Shown here piece after piece: positions 8,164 to 16,504 of a DNA stretch of 64,000 nucleotides. The stretch comes from DALYDK01 sp031973215. GTDB lineage: Bacteria > Patescibacteriota > Saccharimonadia > Saccharimonadales > CAIOMD01. The stretch covers positions 19,931 to 83,930 of the forward strand of contig DALYDK010000005.1 in NCBI GenBank assembly GCA_031973215.1, given 5' to 3'. The stretch's first letter is position 1; every line of letters starts with the position of its first letter. A model generated the notes under the pieces. That model had not been told where the DNA came from, searched no databases, and was given only the letters and a program-made list of their open reading frames with translations. The translations under genes were made by a program, and so were the position numbers.

Positions 8164-8236
8164 ATATGTATCGCACTAAACAAACAGTGTGCCCGGGAAA
8201 AGTTTCCGGGGTAAAACCTGAGAGGGGGGTGGGTAT

Positions 8237-8536
8237 ATGCCCACCGAAAACGAAAGGAAGTTGGCATCGGCCACGGAATGTCGTCATGATGTCCGCTGGG
8301 GTGTCATTATCGATCTGTCCAAGATCGGTATTGCTGACCCATTCGTGGCAAGCAGTATCATGGCTACGGTTGACGCCATGAACGGCGTGAGCGCCAAACT
8401 GTCATACGGTCATCTGATGATCGAGGTGAAGGGCAAGACGGACAAGAAGACCGTTGAAACCTTCTCTTCCATCAGGGAAACCGTTCTGCACTACATGGAG
8501 ACCAAGGTCACCATGAAGCCTTCCCCGACCCACTAG
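8237..8536 (+). CDS. Small cassette protein 2 (hypothetical, GC-rich)
   Basis: 99 residues from ATG 8237, which follows GAGGGGGGTGGG. Codons are clearly richer in G and C than in neighbouring genes (many ATC, GTC, GAC, AAG). The core VIIDLSKIGIADPFVASSIM then TVDAMNGVSAKLSYGHLMIEVKGKT matches the pattern of cassette protein 1: a helix ending in xxxG, a strand, G, then a hydrophobic strand with Glu and a Gly turn. A C-terminal helix follows (VETFSSIRETVLHYM). No catalytic motif is visible. It has its own promoter, leader hairpin, a long hairpin (8540-8599) and a terminator (8611-8652). Composition suggests horizontal origin or selection for strong expression. Confidence 0.7.
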   Translation: MPTENERKLASATECRHDVRWGVIIDLSKIGIADPFVASSIMATVDAMNGVSAKLSYGHLMIEVKGKTDKKTVETFSSIRETVLHYMETKVTMKPSPTH

Positions 8537-8539
8537 ACC

Positions 8540-8599
8540 GGTGGGCCCCTGCGGTATTCTCTTCACCATCCTCCGAAGAGACAAGCCCAGGGGCCCACC
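8540..8599 (+). other. Long GC-rich hairpin after cassette gene 2
   Basis: GGTGGGCCCCTG (8540-8551) and CAGGGGCCCACC (8588-8599) are perfect 12-bp arms. Inside them TCTCTT and AAGAGA form a second stem. No T run follows directly, so this may protect the mRNA end or be a recognition site rather than the terminator. Confidence 0.8.
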
Positions 8600-8610
8600 A
8601 CCCTAGCATC

Positions 8611-8652
8611 AAGCCCTTGCCGAGGCACCTATGCCCGATCAAGGGCTTTTTA
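8611..8652 (+). terminator. Terminator of cassette gene 2
   Basis: AAGCCCTTG (8611-8619) pairs with CAAGGGCTT (8640-8648), followed by TTT. It ends two bases before the -35 box of the next cassette. Confidence 0.7.
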
Positions 8653-8653
8653 A

Positions 8654-8682
8654 TTGACAAAAATTAATAAATCTTATATATT
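8654..8682 (+). promoter_or_regulatory. Sigma-70 promoter of cassette gene 3
   Basis: TTGACA (8654-8659), exactly 17 bases, TATATT (8677-8682). It follows the terminator of cassette 2, so each cassette is an independent transcription unit. Confidence 0.78.
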
Positions 8683-8711
8683 TTGTTCGTTCCTATAGAG
8701 AAGAGGTAACG

Positions 8712-8954
8712 ATGGCGTACTATACTATACTCACTCCAGAAACGACTGGAGAGGGACTGGATGGTGTCAAAGTCGCCGACCTGATTGACCTGCTGAGCGA
8801 AGCAAGGGATGACGACGGTCGTCCATGCTTTGGACAGGTCAAAGAGGTCCGGAGGCAGGGTGGAATTTTTGTTGAGGTGCTGGGCGAAGATGCCCAGAAA
8901 ACTAACAAAAACACGGCCACCATGAACGCAATTATCAAAAAGTTTCGTTCATGA
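8712..8954 (+). CDS. Small cassette protein 3 (hypothetical, GC-rich)
   Basis: 80 residues from ATG 8712, with AGAAGAGGT just upstream. Codon use is GC-rich as in cassette gene 2. After a short N-terminus come a helix (VADLIDLLSEARDDDG), a strand (GQVKEVRRQG) and the hydrophobic strand GIFVEVLGEDA, again the helix-Gly-strand-GG-hydrophobic strand-Gly pattern of cassettes 1 and 2, although identity is low. The tail NTATMNAIIKKF is helical. No known motif. It is likely a small single-domain protein; the family relationship of the three is my inference from spacing and context. Confidence 0.7.
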   Translation: MAYYTILTPETTGEGLDGVKVADLIDLLSEARDDDGRPCFGQVKEVRRQGGIFVEVLGEDAQKTNKNTATMNAIIKKFRS

Positions 8955-8957
8955 AAT

Positions 8958-8996
8958 CTTGGTGGGCCGGCGAGAATCAATCGCTGGCCCACCAAG
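8958..8996 (+). other. Long GC-rich hairpin after cassette gene 3
   Basis: CTTGGTGGGCCGGCGA (8958-8973) pairs with TCGCTGGCCCACCAAG (8981-8996) along 16 positions, one being a G-T wobble, around a 7-base loop. There is no T run. The GGTGGGCC / GGCCCACC arms are shared with the hairpin at 8540-8599. Confidence 0.82.
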
Positions 8997-9026
8997 TACC
9001 CAAACTTAATGTATAATCAGTAACTT

Positions 9027-9881
9027 ATGAATAAAATTAATAGTAAAGTCTTAATGAGCGGAGTTGATTATTTTGCAGTCGAGGAGCTCAATCCCTATAG
9101 TTCCATGAGCAATCAGCCCAAACTAAGCGCTGCTAAGACGGAATATAATTTACTACAACAGACGTTTAATAACTCAGGCATTGAAGTTGTAAAAGTGCCT
9201 GCCCCAGAAAATTGTCAGGACGGTGTTTATACGGCCAATTGGGCTCTTTGTTTAAATGGACTAGCAATTATGGCTAACTTGCCAAAAATGCGAACCCAGG
9301 AGACGCCTTTTGCTACAAAATACCTAAGAGACCTAGGCTACGATATTATGAACCTTCCGGAAAATGTTCGTTTTAGCGGCCAGGGTGATGCTTTGGTTTG
9401 CGGAGATTATCTGTTTGCTGGTCATGGCTATAGAACGGACTTAGAGGCTCATGAATATATTAAGAAAGCTTTTGGTGGCGAAGTTGTTAGTCTAAAAACT
9501 GTACCGGCTTATGATGTTAATAAAAAACCAATTATAAATTCAATTACTGGTTGGGATGACAGTTATTTTTATGATATTGACTTGGCGGTATCTGTAATAA
9601 ATGATGATCTAATTGCATGGTGTCCAGAAGCTTTTATGCCAGAAAGCCAAGAAATAATTAGGTCTGTTAAATTAGATAAAATTGAAGTTAGCTTAGAAGA
9701 GGCTCTTGGAGGATTTGCCTGTAATTTACTTTCCACTGGTGACGTGGTCATTATGAGCGATAATGCACCTCAGCTTAAAAATAATCTTGAACAAAAGGGA
9801 TTAAAAACCGTATCACCAAAAATGACAGAACTATCAAAGGGCGGTGGCTATATTCGCTGTACTACGCTAACTCTTAGTTAG
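9027..9881 (+). CDS. DDAH / amidinotransferase-fold hydrolase
   Basis: 284 residues with the guanidino-group-modifying fold (dimethylarginine dimethylaminohydrolase, arginine deiminase and amidinotransferase relatives). Recognisable parts: DGVYTANWAL near 68-77 (the D.vf.aN substrate loop), FSGQGDALVCGDYLFAGHG near 116-134 (the F.G.GD motif and a following G.G), and the C-terminal nucleophile GGGYIRCTTL with Cys at about 278. These place a Cys hydrolase acting on an arginine-like guanidino group; the exact substrate is not readable. A TATAAT lies 9 bases before the ATG with no ribosome site, suggesting an almost leaderless mRNA. It stands alone after the third cassette. Confidence 0.82.
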   Translation: MNKINSKVLMSGVDYFAVEELNPYSSMSNQPKLSAAKTEYNLLQQTFNNSGIEVVKVPAPENCQDGVYTANWALCLNGLAIMANLPKMRTQETPFATKYLRDLGYDIMNLPENVRFSGQGDALVCGDYLFAGHGYRTDLEAHEYIKKAFGGEVVSLKTVPAYDVNKKPIINSITGWDDSYFYDIDLAVSVINDDLIAWCPEAFMPESQEIIRSVKLDKIEVSLEEALGGFACNLLSTGDVVIMSDNAPQLKNNLEQKGLKTVSPKMTELSKGGGYIRCTTLTLS

Positions 9882-9985
9882 TAGGCAATATATTATCTTT
9901 TCTTTTAGCATTAATATAATCAGTATCCGAAGGGATAATATTGTCCGTTCCTGGCTCCTGAAACCTAGAACCTTGAGCCTGTCAC

Positions 9986-11890
9986 CTATAAATTAGCTAT
10001 TTCTCCAGATGCGTTATGATTTAGCGGAATTTGCCCAGCCTGTTCCAGTGCTTTTACCTGTTCTGGGTTGGTTGTAATTAGGCTAGTTTCCGTTGGACTA
10101 CCAGCAATTTGGATATGAACATGGCTTTGGCCGGCAAAAAATAGACCTTGCCCTACTGGGAACTGGCTTAAACGTTTTCTTTCTTCGCTAGTAAGCTTGA
10201 ATACGTCTGCCAAAACATCTACCGCAGATGGAGATTGTTTAAGCAAAAGCTGCATAGATGAGTTTGCTACAATTGCCCTACCCATTCTTGAGCCCATAAA
10301 GTCTTCAACATCCTGAGAAATGGTTGTAATGCCAAGGTTATATTTGCGGGCTCTTTTTGCTAGGCTAAACATAAAATTAGCACTATCTTCATATTTCATA
10401 AGTTGCCAAGCTTCATCTATTATTAATAATCTTCGTTTTTGGTCTGACTTGGTTTTATTCCATATAAAATTAAGAACAATATACATGGCCACTGGCCTAA
10501 GCTCGTCTTCTAGATCGCGGACATTAAAGACTACCATTGGGTTATTAATGTCTATATTGCTTTGCTGGCTGAATACCCCGGCAAAAGTTCCACTTGTATA
10601 CTTTCTAAGTCTTTGAGCAAGTTGTGGCCCCGTACCGCCCATATGAAGCAAAGTATCGTATAGATCATTGATTGTGGGTGGTGTTGCTGTGTGTGTCAAA
10701 GGATCATTGGTTATTCCGGCCTTGGCATAAGTTTCTATAAGCGCGGCATCTAGATCTGCTTCTTCTACTGGGCTTAGAGCTGGCGCTGTGTTCATACCGC
10801 CTGCTTGAATTTGGGCTTGAGCGCCACCCATCATTAATCTTAATAGCCCATGAAGCGTTATTAGGTTACTCCTAAGAGCGTTGTCGGCCTCTTCTGTGTC
10901 TATTACTTTAGGTAGGTCAAACGGATTAATTCTTGTGGGAGAGTTAAGGCTTAATTTAACATAGGCTCCGCCTACAGCCTCTGACATTCTTTGGTATTCA
11001 TTTTCTGGGTCAATAATAAATATTTCCGTACCCATCATCATGCTTCTTAGGGCTTCTAGCTTAACGGCAAAGCTTTTACCGGCTCCTGACTTAGCGAAAA
11101 TGACACTGTTACCATTTTCTAGACTGAATCTATCGAATATTACAAGTCCGCTGTTGTGCATATTTATGCCATATAGAATTCCATGGTCGTCTGTTAGGTC
11201 GGCGCTAGTAAACGGAAAGCTAGTGCTTATCGCACCCGTGTTCATGTTGCGGCGTATCTGGAGCTGGTCTGAAAATTGGGGTACAGTACTGTTTAAGCCC
11301 TGTTCTTGTTGAGCCGATGCTGGCTTTGAATACACGAGTTGTTGGCCGAGCATAGATTCAACCTTATGACTAATAAAATCCAGTTCATCTAAACTGCTGG
11401 CATAAATTGTGAAATACAGGCCAAACCTAAAGAACCTTTCTTCGCCAACCTGGAGTTTGTCCCTTAGTTCTTCGGCGTCAACAATTGCTGCTTGCTTGGC
11501 GGGGTCTCTTACCCTGCCCTTTTCTGCATCAATTTGTAGCCCCGCTTCTAATTGACCAACTTTTTTGCGCAGATTTTCTAGAACAACCTGGCTTTCTACT
11601 GGGTATACAAAGATACTTAGATCCATTACCTCATCGATATTTATCATTCCGCTTAACCAGCCTGTGTATATTTGTCTGGGGTAGCCATATACATAATATG
11701 TTCGAGCATATCTTGTCCCAAGCTGAAAATAGCTACTTTGGTATTCAATACTACTTGGAGCAATAAAATCCCTTAGTGCGGTGATTCCTTTTTGAAATGC
11801 AGCCTGGACTTCTTGCTGTTCAAGCATTCTTTGCTGTTCGGCAAGTGCGACTGGGTCTAGTTGAGGTTGTTTTTTGCCAAAGATACCCAT
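9986..11890 (-). CDS. VirB4/TraC-family T4SS ATPase
   Basis: 634 residues. Conjugation-type ATPase that energises pilus assembly or substrate transfer at the inner membrane. The P-loop AKSGAGKS is at about 266-273, Walker B RRLLIIDEAWQLM near 490, followed by the family SLAKRARKYNLGITTISQD segment, and a C-terminal motif ANSSMQLLLKQSP. The N-terminal 240 residues carry the VirB4-type region (AYYVYGYPRQIYTGWLSGMI). It follows the TraC-like gene by only 5 bases, which in turn follows PrgI by 17, so PrgI, TraC-like and VirB4 form one operon. The tandem pilins at 1-888 are probable partners. In CPR bacteria such modules are thought to make surface pili or secretion channels; no relaxase or coupling protein is visible here. 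Confidence 0.9.
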   Translation of the reverse strand: MGIFGKKQPQLDPVALAEQQRMLEQQEVQAAFQKGITALRDFIAPSSIEYQSSYFQLGTRYARTYYVYGYPRQIYTGWLSGMINIDEVMDLSIFVYPVESQVVLENLRKKVGQLEAGLQIDAEKGRVRDPAKQAAIVDAEELRDKLQVGEERFFRFGLYFTIYASSLDELDFISHKVESMLGQQLVYSKPASAQQEQGLNSTVPQFSDQLQIRRNMNTGAISTSFPFTSADLTDDHGILYGINMHNSGLVIFDRFSLENGNSVIFAKSGAGKSFAVKLEALRSMMMGTEIFIIDPENEYQRMSEAVGGAYVKLSLNSPTRINPFDLPKVIDTEEADNALRSNLITLHGLLRLMMGGAQAQIQAGGMNTAPALSPVEEADLDAALIETYAKAGITNDPLTHTATPPTINDLYDTLLHMGGTGPQLAQRLRKYTSGTFAGVFSQQSNIDINNPMVVFNVRDLEDELRPVAMYIVLNFIWNKTKSDQKRRLLIIDEAWQLMKYEDSANFMFSLAKRARKYNLGITTISQDVEDFMGSRMGRAIVANSSMQLLLKQSPSAVDVLADVFKLTSEERKRLSQFPVGQGLFFAGQSHVHIQIAGSPTETSLITTNPEQVKALEQAGQIPLNHNASGEIANL

Positions 11891-11895
11891 AATAG

Positions 11896-12774
11896 TTACT
11901 TCATTTCTCTTTCTAGGTTTGGCTGATAGGCCATTCCTTCACCCTTTGAGATAATTGGCGCTGTTAAATCATCAAAGTTTTTGAGCTGCTGTCTAGTGGC
12001 GGTATCTGGGTTGTAAACATCGTAATATAGCTCGATTAGTTCATTGGTGTCTAGTGGAAGACCCTGAACTCCACATTGCATGAGCCCCGAAAGAACAGCT
12101 TGTGTGCGGTCTCTCAATTCTGTTTTAGCGGCCTCTAGGTCCGGTTCGTTGATGGTTACCTTTTGCTCTTTTTTACCAAAAATACTTTCCAAAAAGCCTT
12201 TGCTAGCTTGAACTACTTTTTGGGCATCTGCACTTGGAAAGAAAGGAATAACCAAATAAAATTTTTTATCCATAATATTGGTTTGTTCGGCAAGGGCTGA
12301 CATGTAGCCAATGTAATCTTCCATTAATAATGCCAGCAGCATATTGTCATGTTCGGAGCGAATTTTATCTAACTTCTGAATATATGGTCCAATGTCTACT
12401 TTTTGTGATCTGACAAAAATTTGTACAGGAAAATACAAAGAATTCAAAAATCCCTGGTATCCGTATTCGACTCCTTCTCTTTCCTGAGGGCTCATTAAGT
12501 CAAAATTGATACTTTTGAGCATAACCACACTCCTAAAGGAGCCGTCATTCATAATTACTATACCGTCTCTAATTTCGCTAATAAGTAATGTGTTCTGGGT
12601 GCTATTAGGATTGGTCTTGACTGGTGCAATTTGGCCACCAGGGGTTTGTGGAGTATTATTCGGTGCAAAACCAGGTTGAGCGGCCATTGGCTGATTGGCC
12701 ATGGTGTATTGCCCATAAGGTAACTGCCCTGAGGCGCTATTTGGTTGCTGGTTGAATTGATTATTTGGATCCAT
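11896..12774 (-). CDS. TraC-like domain protein of the T4SS module
   Basis: 292 residues. Residues 1-60 are Gln/Asn/Pro-rich and likely disordered. The rest starts with NTLLISEIRDGIVIMNDGSFRSVVMLKSINFDLMS, which resembles the N-terminal domain of VirB4/TraC ATPases where they meet the membrane or PrgI/VirB3. It continues with LYFPVQIFVRSQKVDIGPYI and a helical stretch. There is no P-loop. I read it as the N-terminal half of a VirB4-type ATPase encoded as a separate protein, just upstream of the ATPase. The upstream region on the minus strand has GGCGAGAA before the ATG, directly after the PrgI stop. Confidence 0.8.
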   Translation of the reverse strand: MDPNNQFNQQPNSASGQLPYGQYTMANQPMAAQPGFAPNNTPQTPGGQIAPVKTNPNSTQNTLLISEIRDGIVIMNDGSFRSVVMLKSINFDLMSPQEREGVEYGYQGFLNSLYFPVQIFVRSQKVDIGPYIQKLDKIRSEHDNMLLALLMEDYIGYMSALAEQTNIMDKKFYLVIPFFPSADAQKVVQASKGFLESIFGKKEQKVTINEPDLEAAKTELRDRTQAVLSGLMQCGVQGLPLDTNELIELYYDVYNPDTATRQQLKNFDDLTAPIISKGEGMAYQPNLEREMK

Positions 12775-12791
12775 AATGAGTTCTCGCCACC

Positions 12792-13949
12792 CTAGCGTAA
12801 ATCTACCTCGACAACTCCATCATCTTTTTTACGATTTGCCAATTTCGAAATAGTGTCTACGCTGAGATCATTGGATTGAGCTAATTCCATATTAACAGGG
12901 TTTAAGGCCTGTGTCATTTGTTGCTGTTCTAATTCGTGTTCCAGTGCCTCAACTTGCTGTCTTGCAAGATTTTCTTTTTGAATTTGCTCTGGTGTTTTGA
13001 TTGTCTTGTGATGTGGATTAAATAGAGCATCTTGAGCTTTGGCGCTATGAATTTGTTCAAGTAGTTTATCTTCTGCCAGTACTTCACTTTCATCTTCCTT
13101 TGTAAGAAAAGTATTTTGATCATCACTTTTTGTAGTTACGGTTTGTTCTTTGAAAACTACATTGTTTGGGTCAACTGGGTTTTCTGGCTCGTGCATAAAG
13201 TAAAAATCTTTTGGCTGTGAAGGTTCGTTCGTGTTTTTTGGATCATCGCTGGTCAATTGAGCAGAAGCAGGCTGGCTCGACTGTATAATTGCTTGTTGCA
13301 TTTGCTGGACTGCTTGAGCTTTATGTTGAGCGGTAGATGCTTGAACCATTTCTTCAAAGTGCTGAGCCGTTGGGTTGTTGTATGCGTCGAGGATGTCATC
13401 GGCGCTAGTAATTGTTGTATCTTCTACAGCACCAGGTAAGCTACTAGGGTCTATTAGTCTGTCTTCGCCGCCAGCATAGGCATATGCAAAAGCGGGGTTT
13501 TGAAAACTATTAAGGCCTACATTTTTTATTGCCCATCCCCTGCTGTCTAAAGTATCTGCTAAAGCTTCAAGCCTGCTTTTGACTTCACCCTGAGAAAGAT
13601 TATCTGTCAGTTGTTTAATTTCTTTCTTGGGTACGGTAATAGTTACTAATTCTTTTATGCCAGATTGATCCCAGATTCGTTTTCTGGGCTTAAGTAAAAA
13701 CCGGATTCTTGCCGCTAGCCATAAATCTGTGGGTTGGTCCTTGCTGAGGGGCGCTGCTAGTACTCCAAAGGCAATAATAAACGGCAAAAATGGTATGGCT
13801 AAATATATAAGTCCGGTTTTGCTGACAATCATAAATGCAACAAAAATAAACCCAGCTGAAATAATTGCAAAAATAAACTGCTTGAGCGTTAATGGACCAA
13901 GTAGTTTATCTTCTGCTTCTATATCTTGGATTACTTTATATACTGCCAT
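12792..13949 (-). CDS. PrgI-family membrane protein with long cytoplasmic tail
   Basis: 385 residues. The first 100 match the PrgI/VirB3-like family: MAVYKVIQDIEAEDKLLGPLTL, two membrane helices (about 24-43 and 47-67), then DLWLAARIRFLLKPRKRIWD. By family this is an inner-membrane T4SS component next to VirB4. After it comes a long, polar, Gln/Glu/Asp-rich region (150-385), mostly predicted disorder with coiled-coil parts near EQIQKENLARQQVEALEHEL. The tail is much longer than PrgI itself (about 100 residues), so this is an extended version. First gene of the PrgI-TraC-VirB4 operon. Confidence 0.85.
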   Translation of the reverse strand: MAVYKVIQDIEAEDKLLGPLTLKQFIFAIISAGFIFVAFMIVSKTGLIYLAIPFLPFIIAFGVLAAPLSKDQPTDLWLAARIRFLLKPRKRIWDQSGIKELVTITVPKKEIKQLTDNLSQGEVKSRLEALADTLDSRGWAIKNVGLNSFQNPAFAYAYAGGEDRLIDPSSLPGAVEDTTITSADDILDAYNNPTAQHFEEMVQASTAQHKAQAVQQMQQAIIQSSQPASAQLTSDDPKNTNEPSQPKDFYFMHEPENPVDPNNVVFKEQTVTTKSDDQNTFLTKEDESEVLAEDKLLEQIHSAKAQDALFNPHHKTIKTPEQIQKENLARQQVEALEHELEQQQMTQALNPVNMELAQSNDLSVDTISKLANRKKDDGVVEVDLR

Positions 13950-14006
13950 GTTTTTTCTTTTTTAAATCTTATGCTTATTATAGCAATAAATAAGATAAAA
14001 TACTGC

Positions 14007-15311
14007 TTAGAATTTTTTAAGATTTTTTAGCAATTTTTTCGTAAGAGCTATTTCGTCCCAAGGGTGTTCGCCATCTGCTCTTTCTATTGTCTTTTCGTGG
14101 CCTTTACCCAGCAGCAGTACTGTGTCGCCCTTTTTGGCTCTTTTTAGAGCAAACTCAATTGCCTCTTGTCTGTTATGGACCATAAATAGATCTTTGTCTA
14201 GGATTTTGCCGGCCTGTTCGGCGCCGGCACCTATTTCTTTTAGAATCTGAAGGCCGTCAATGTCACGGTCGTCTTCTTCTGTTAAGACAACTTCGTCCGA
14301 ATACTGCCCCGCTAGCTGGCCCTGAATTGGTCTTTTTGCCTCGTCTCGCCTGCCGGCTGAACCAAAAACAGTAATGAGCCTACCTTTGACTACAGGTCTT
14401 AAGTCTTTAAAGAGTTTTTCAAAACTATCTGGTGTGTGTGCAAAATCTATAATTACCGTAAATGGCTGGCCTTCGTCAATTTTAGTCATTCTGCCTTCTA
14501 CTGCCTTTAGAGATGCAATCCCCTGCTCTATTTGGGTTTTAGAAAGCCCTAAAGATCTACCAACCGCTACAGCTGCTAGTGAATTATATATATTGAATTG
14601 TCCTGGTATATGGCACGATATTTTGTAATTTTCGTCATTGATTGTGGCATTAAATTCGGTACCGGTCGACTTTATATTTAAGTCAGAAGCTTTAAGGTCT
14701 CCGTTTTCAATTCCATAGCTAATGGAATTTTTTATAGCTTTCTTAAAATATTTAGAATTTTCATCGTCAGCGTTAACTATGCCCAGGCGTAGGCCGTTTT
14801 TATTTTTATTGGCTAGCTTAAATAATTTAACTTTTGCGCTACGGTAGTTTTCGAACGTACCATGATAATCGAGGTGCTCGTGCGTAAGATTAGTCATTAC
14901 AGCAACCGAAAACTTAATTCCCCAAACTCTGTATTGGGCGAGCGCGTGAGAAGTTGTCTCTAGTACTAAGTAGTCAATCTTTTGGTGACGCATATTTTTG
15001 ATTCTTTTCAGCAATAACCCCGGAGAGACGGTTGTCATATGTGCAATTTGCTCTTCGAGCTTGTCCCCTACCCCATAAGCCACCGTGGTCATTAGGCCGC
15101 ATTTATAGCCAGCGTTTGTTAACATTTTATGAATCATAAATGCGGTTGTTGTTTTTCCGTTAGTCCCTGTTACCCCTATTACTTTAAGGTCTTTTGCGGG
15201 GAATTTGTTTTTGGTTTGCTGGATTACTGATTCGGCTAAATGGCCATATGGCTCAATTGTTCGAAATACTTTTCTAGGGATTATTTTTTTTACTACTTTT
15301 CTAGAATTCAT
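14007..15311 (-). CDS. murE: MurE-like Mur ligase lacking the N-terminal domain
   Basis: 434 residues against about 490 for MurE. MurE adds the third amino acid to UDP-MurNAc-L-Ala-D-Glu in the cytoplasm. Seen: ATP loop VIGVTGTNGKTTT (about 44-56), the TNLTHEHLDYHGT motif, the MurE-type linker GRMTKIDEGQPFTVIIDFAHTPDS, and the C-terminal domain with VLLLGKGHE. The first domain that holds the uridine part is missing: only about 40 residues precede the P-loop. At the place of the DAP-recognition DNPR motif the sequence reads TEEDDRD, so the amino acid added cannot be read. Its upstream region contains the first parS-like palindrome; the gene is divergent from tsaD. Confidence 0.85.
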   Translation of the reverse strand: MNSRKVVKKIIPRKVFRTIEPYGHLAESVIQQTKNKFPAKDLKVIGVTGTNGKTTTAFMIHKMLTNAGYKCGLMTTVAYGVGDKLEEQIAHMTTVSPGLLLKRIKNMRHQKIDYLVLETTSHALAQYRVWGIKFSVAVMTNLTHEHLDYHGTFENYRSAKVKLFKLANKNKNGLRLGIVNADDENSKYFKKAIKNSISYGIENGDLKASDLNIKSTGTEFNATINDENYKISCHIPGQFNIYNSLAAVAVGRSLGLSKTQIEQGIASLKAVEGRMTKIDEGQPFTVIIDFAHTPDSFEKLFKDLRPVVKGRLITVFGSAGRRDEAKRPIQGQLAGQYSDEVVLTEEDDRDIDGLQILKEIGAGAEQAGKILDKDLFMVHNRQEAIEFALKRAKKGDTVLLLGKGHEKTIERADGEHPWDEIALTKKLLKNLKKF

Positions 15312-15328
15312 GCTTTCCTACTTAATAA

Positions 15329-15342
15329 TTTTCACGTGAAAA
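15329..15342. other. parS-like palindrome, copy 1
   Basis: TTTTCACGTGAAAA, here extended to an 18-bp perfect palindrome (15327-15344). It lies between the divergent murE-like gene and tsaD, overlapping the likely -35 region of tsaD. The central TTTCACGTGAAA is the core of the known ParB site TGTTTCACGTGAAACA. Confidence 0.6.
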
Positions 15343-15377
15343 TTCACAATATTACCTAATTAGATATAATTATGTAG

Positions 15378-16421
15378 ATGATTATACTAGGAATTGAAAG
15401 CAGTTGCGACGAGACGGGCGTAGCCATTGTAGAAGATGGCTCGAAGCTACTTGAAAATAAAGTCGCTTCAAGCATGAGCGTACATTCTGAGTACGGAGGG
15501 GTTATTCCGGAAATTGCAGCTAGGGCTCAGTTAGAATATATAATTCCGGTTATATCAGAGGTAGTTGATAAATTTTCACGTGAAAACTTGGTAGGCTGGG
15601 ATGCCATTGATGGCATTGCAGTTACTTATGGAGCGGGCTTATCGGGCTCTCTGCTTATAGGAACTCTGGCTGCGCGAACCTTGGCAATAACCAAGAATAA
15701 ACCTCTATACCCCATTAATCATGTCGAAGGCCATGTGTATGCTAATTTTTTGAACGAAAAACAACCTGAGTTTCCCCTTTTGTCTTTGATAGTTAGTGGC
15801 GGTCACACGCAACTAGTTTTATTTACTAACCATTTTGAATATCGAGTTCTTGGCCAAACTGTGGATGATGCAATTGGAGAGGCCTTCGACAAGGTGGCAA
15901 AAATACTCGGGCTTCCCTACCCTGGTGGTCCATCGGTTTCTATGGCTGCCAAATTAGGAAATGATAATAAGTTTAATTTTCCCAAGCCGAGACTAGATCA
16001 TAAGTACAATTTTAGCTATTCTGGGCTAAAAACCTCAGTGCTTCGCCGGGCTCAATCAGAGGTAGGAGCCGATTATCAACTTAGCTCTACCCTACTACCC
16101 GAAATGCTTAATGAGGAACAAAAAAACGATATTGCCGCCTGTTTCGAAAAAACCGCTGTTTCAATTGTCGTAGAAAAAACCATTGAAGCATTTAACGAAT
16201 ATACTCCGAAAAGTGTTGTTATTGCCGGTGGGGTTGCAGCAAATATGCGCCTAAGGAATGATTTAGCCCAAAGCCTCCCCATAAACATTGACTATGCGCC
16301 TCCATATCTTTGTACAGATAATGGGGCCATGATAGCTACTCTTGGCTGCTATAAGGCTATGGCTGGGATACCGCCTGTTGATCCTAAAAATCTGGCCATT
16401 GAGCCAAATTTGAAAATGTAA
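15378..16421 (+). CDS. tsaD: tRNA N6-threonylcarbamoyladenosine transferase TsaD
   Basis: 347 residues. TsaD, with partners TsaB and TsaE, transfers the threonylcarbamoyl group to A37 of ANN-decoding tRNAs. Seen: MIILGIESSCDETGVAIVED at the start, the metal-binding NHVEGHVYANF (His pair), LIVSGGHTQLVLF, GEAFDKVAKILGLPYPGGP, SYSGLKTS and the C-terminal VVIAGGVAANMRLR. TATAAT (15365-15370) stands 7 bases before the ATG and no ribosome site is present, so the message is probably leaderless. A parS-like palindrome lies inside the gene (encoding DKFSREN) and another starts right after the stop. tsaB and tsaE are not in the window. Confidence 0.97.
   Translation: MIILGIESSCDETGVAIVEDGSKLLENKVASSMSVHSEYGGVIPEIAARAQLEYIIPVISEVVDKFSRENLVGWDAIDGIAVTYGAGLSGSLLIGTLAARTLAITKNKPLYPINHVEGHVYANFLNEKQPEFPLLSLIVSGGHTQLVLFTNHFEYRVLGQTVDDAIGEAFDKVAKILGLPYPGGPSVSMAAKLGNDNKFNFPKPRLDHKYNFSYSGLKTSVLRRAQSEVGADYQLSSTLLPEMLNEEQKNDIAACFEKTAVSIVVEKTIEAFNEYTPKSVVIAGGVAANMRLRNDLAQSLPINIDYAPPYLCTDNGAMIATLGCYKAMAGIPPVDPKNLAIEPNLKM
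15573..15586. other. parS-like palindrome, copy 2
   Basis: Exact TTTTCACGTGAAAA inside tsaD, encoding FSREN in the stretch DKFSRENL. Confidence 0.6.
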
Positions 16422-16435
16422 TTTTCACGTGAAAA
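16422..16435. other. parS-like palindrome, copy 3
   Basis: Exact TTTTCACGTGAAAA starting at the base after the tsaD stop codon, before valS. Confidence 0.6.
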
Positions 16436-16504
16436 CCGCATTTTTTGCGATATGATTACTATCCCTGTAAAATATGTGTAGAAAAAGACAACTTTAGGAG
16501 AATA

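Noticed and set aside
8166..8381. 71-residue frame overlapping cassette gene 2
   Set aside because: Starts at the expected transcription start without ribosome site and competes with the frame that has a strong site and a domain-like sequence.
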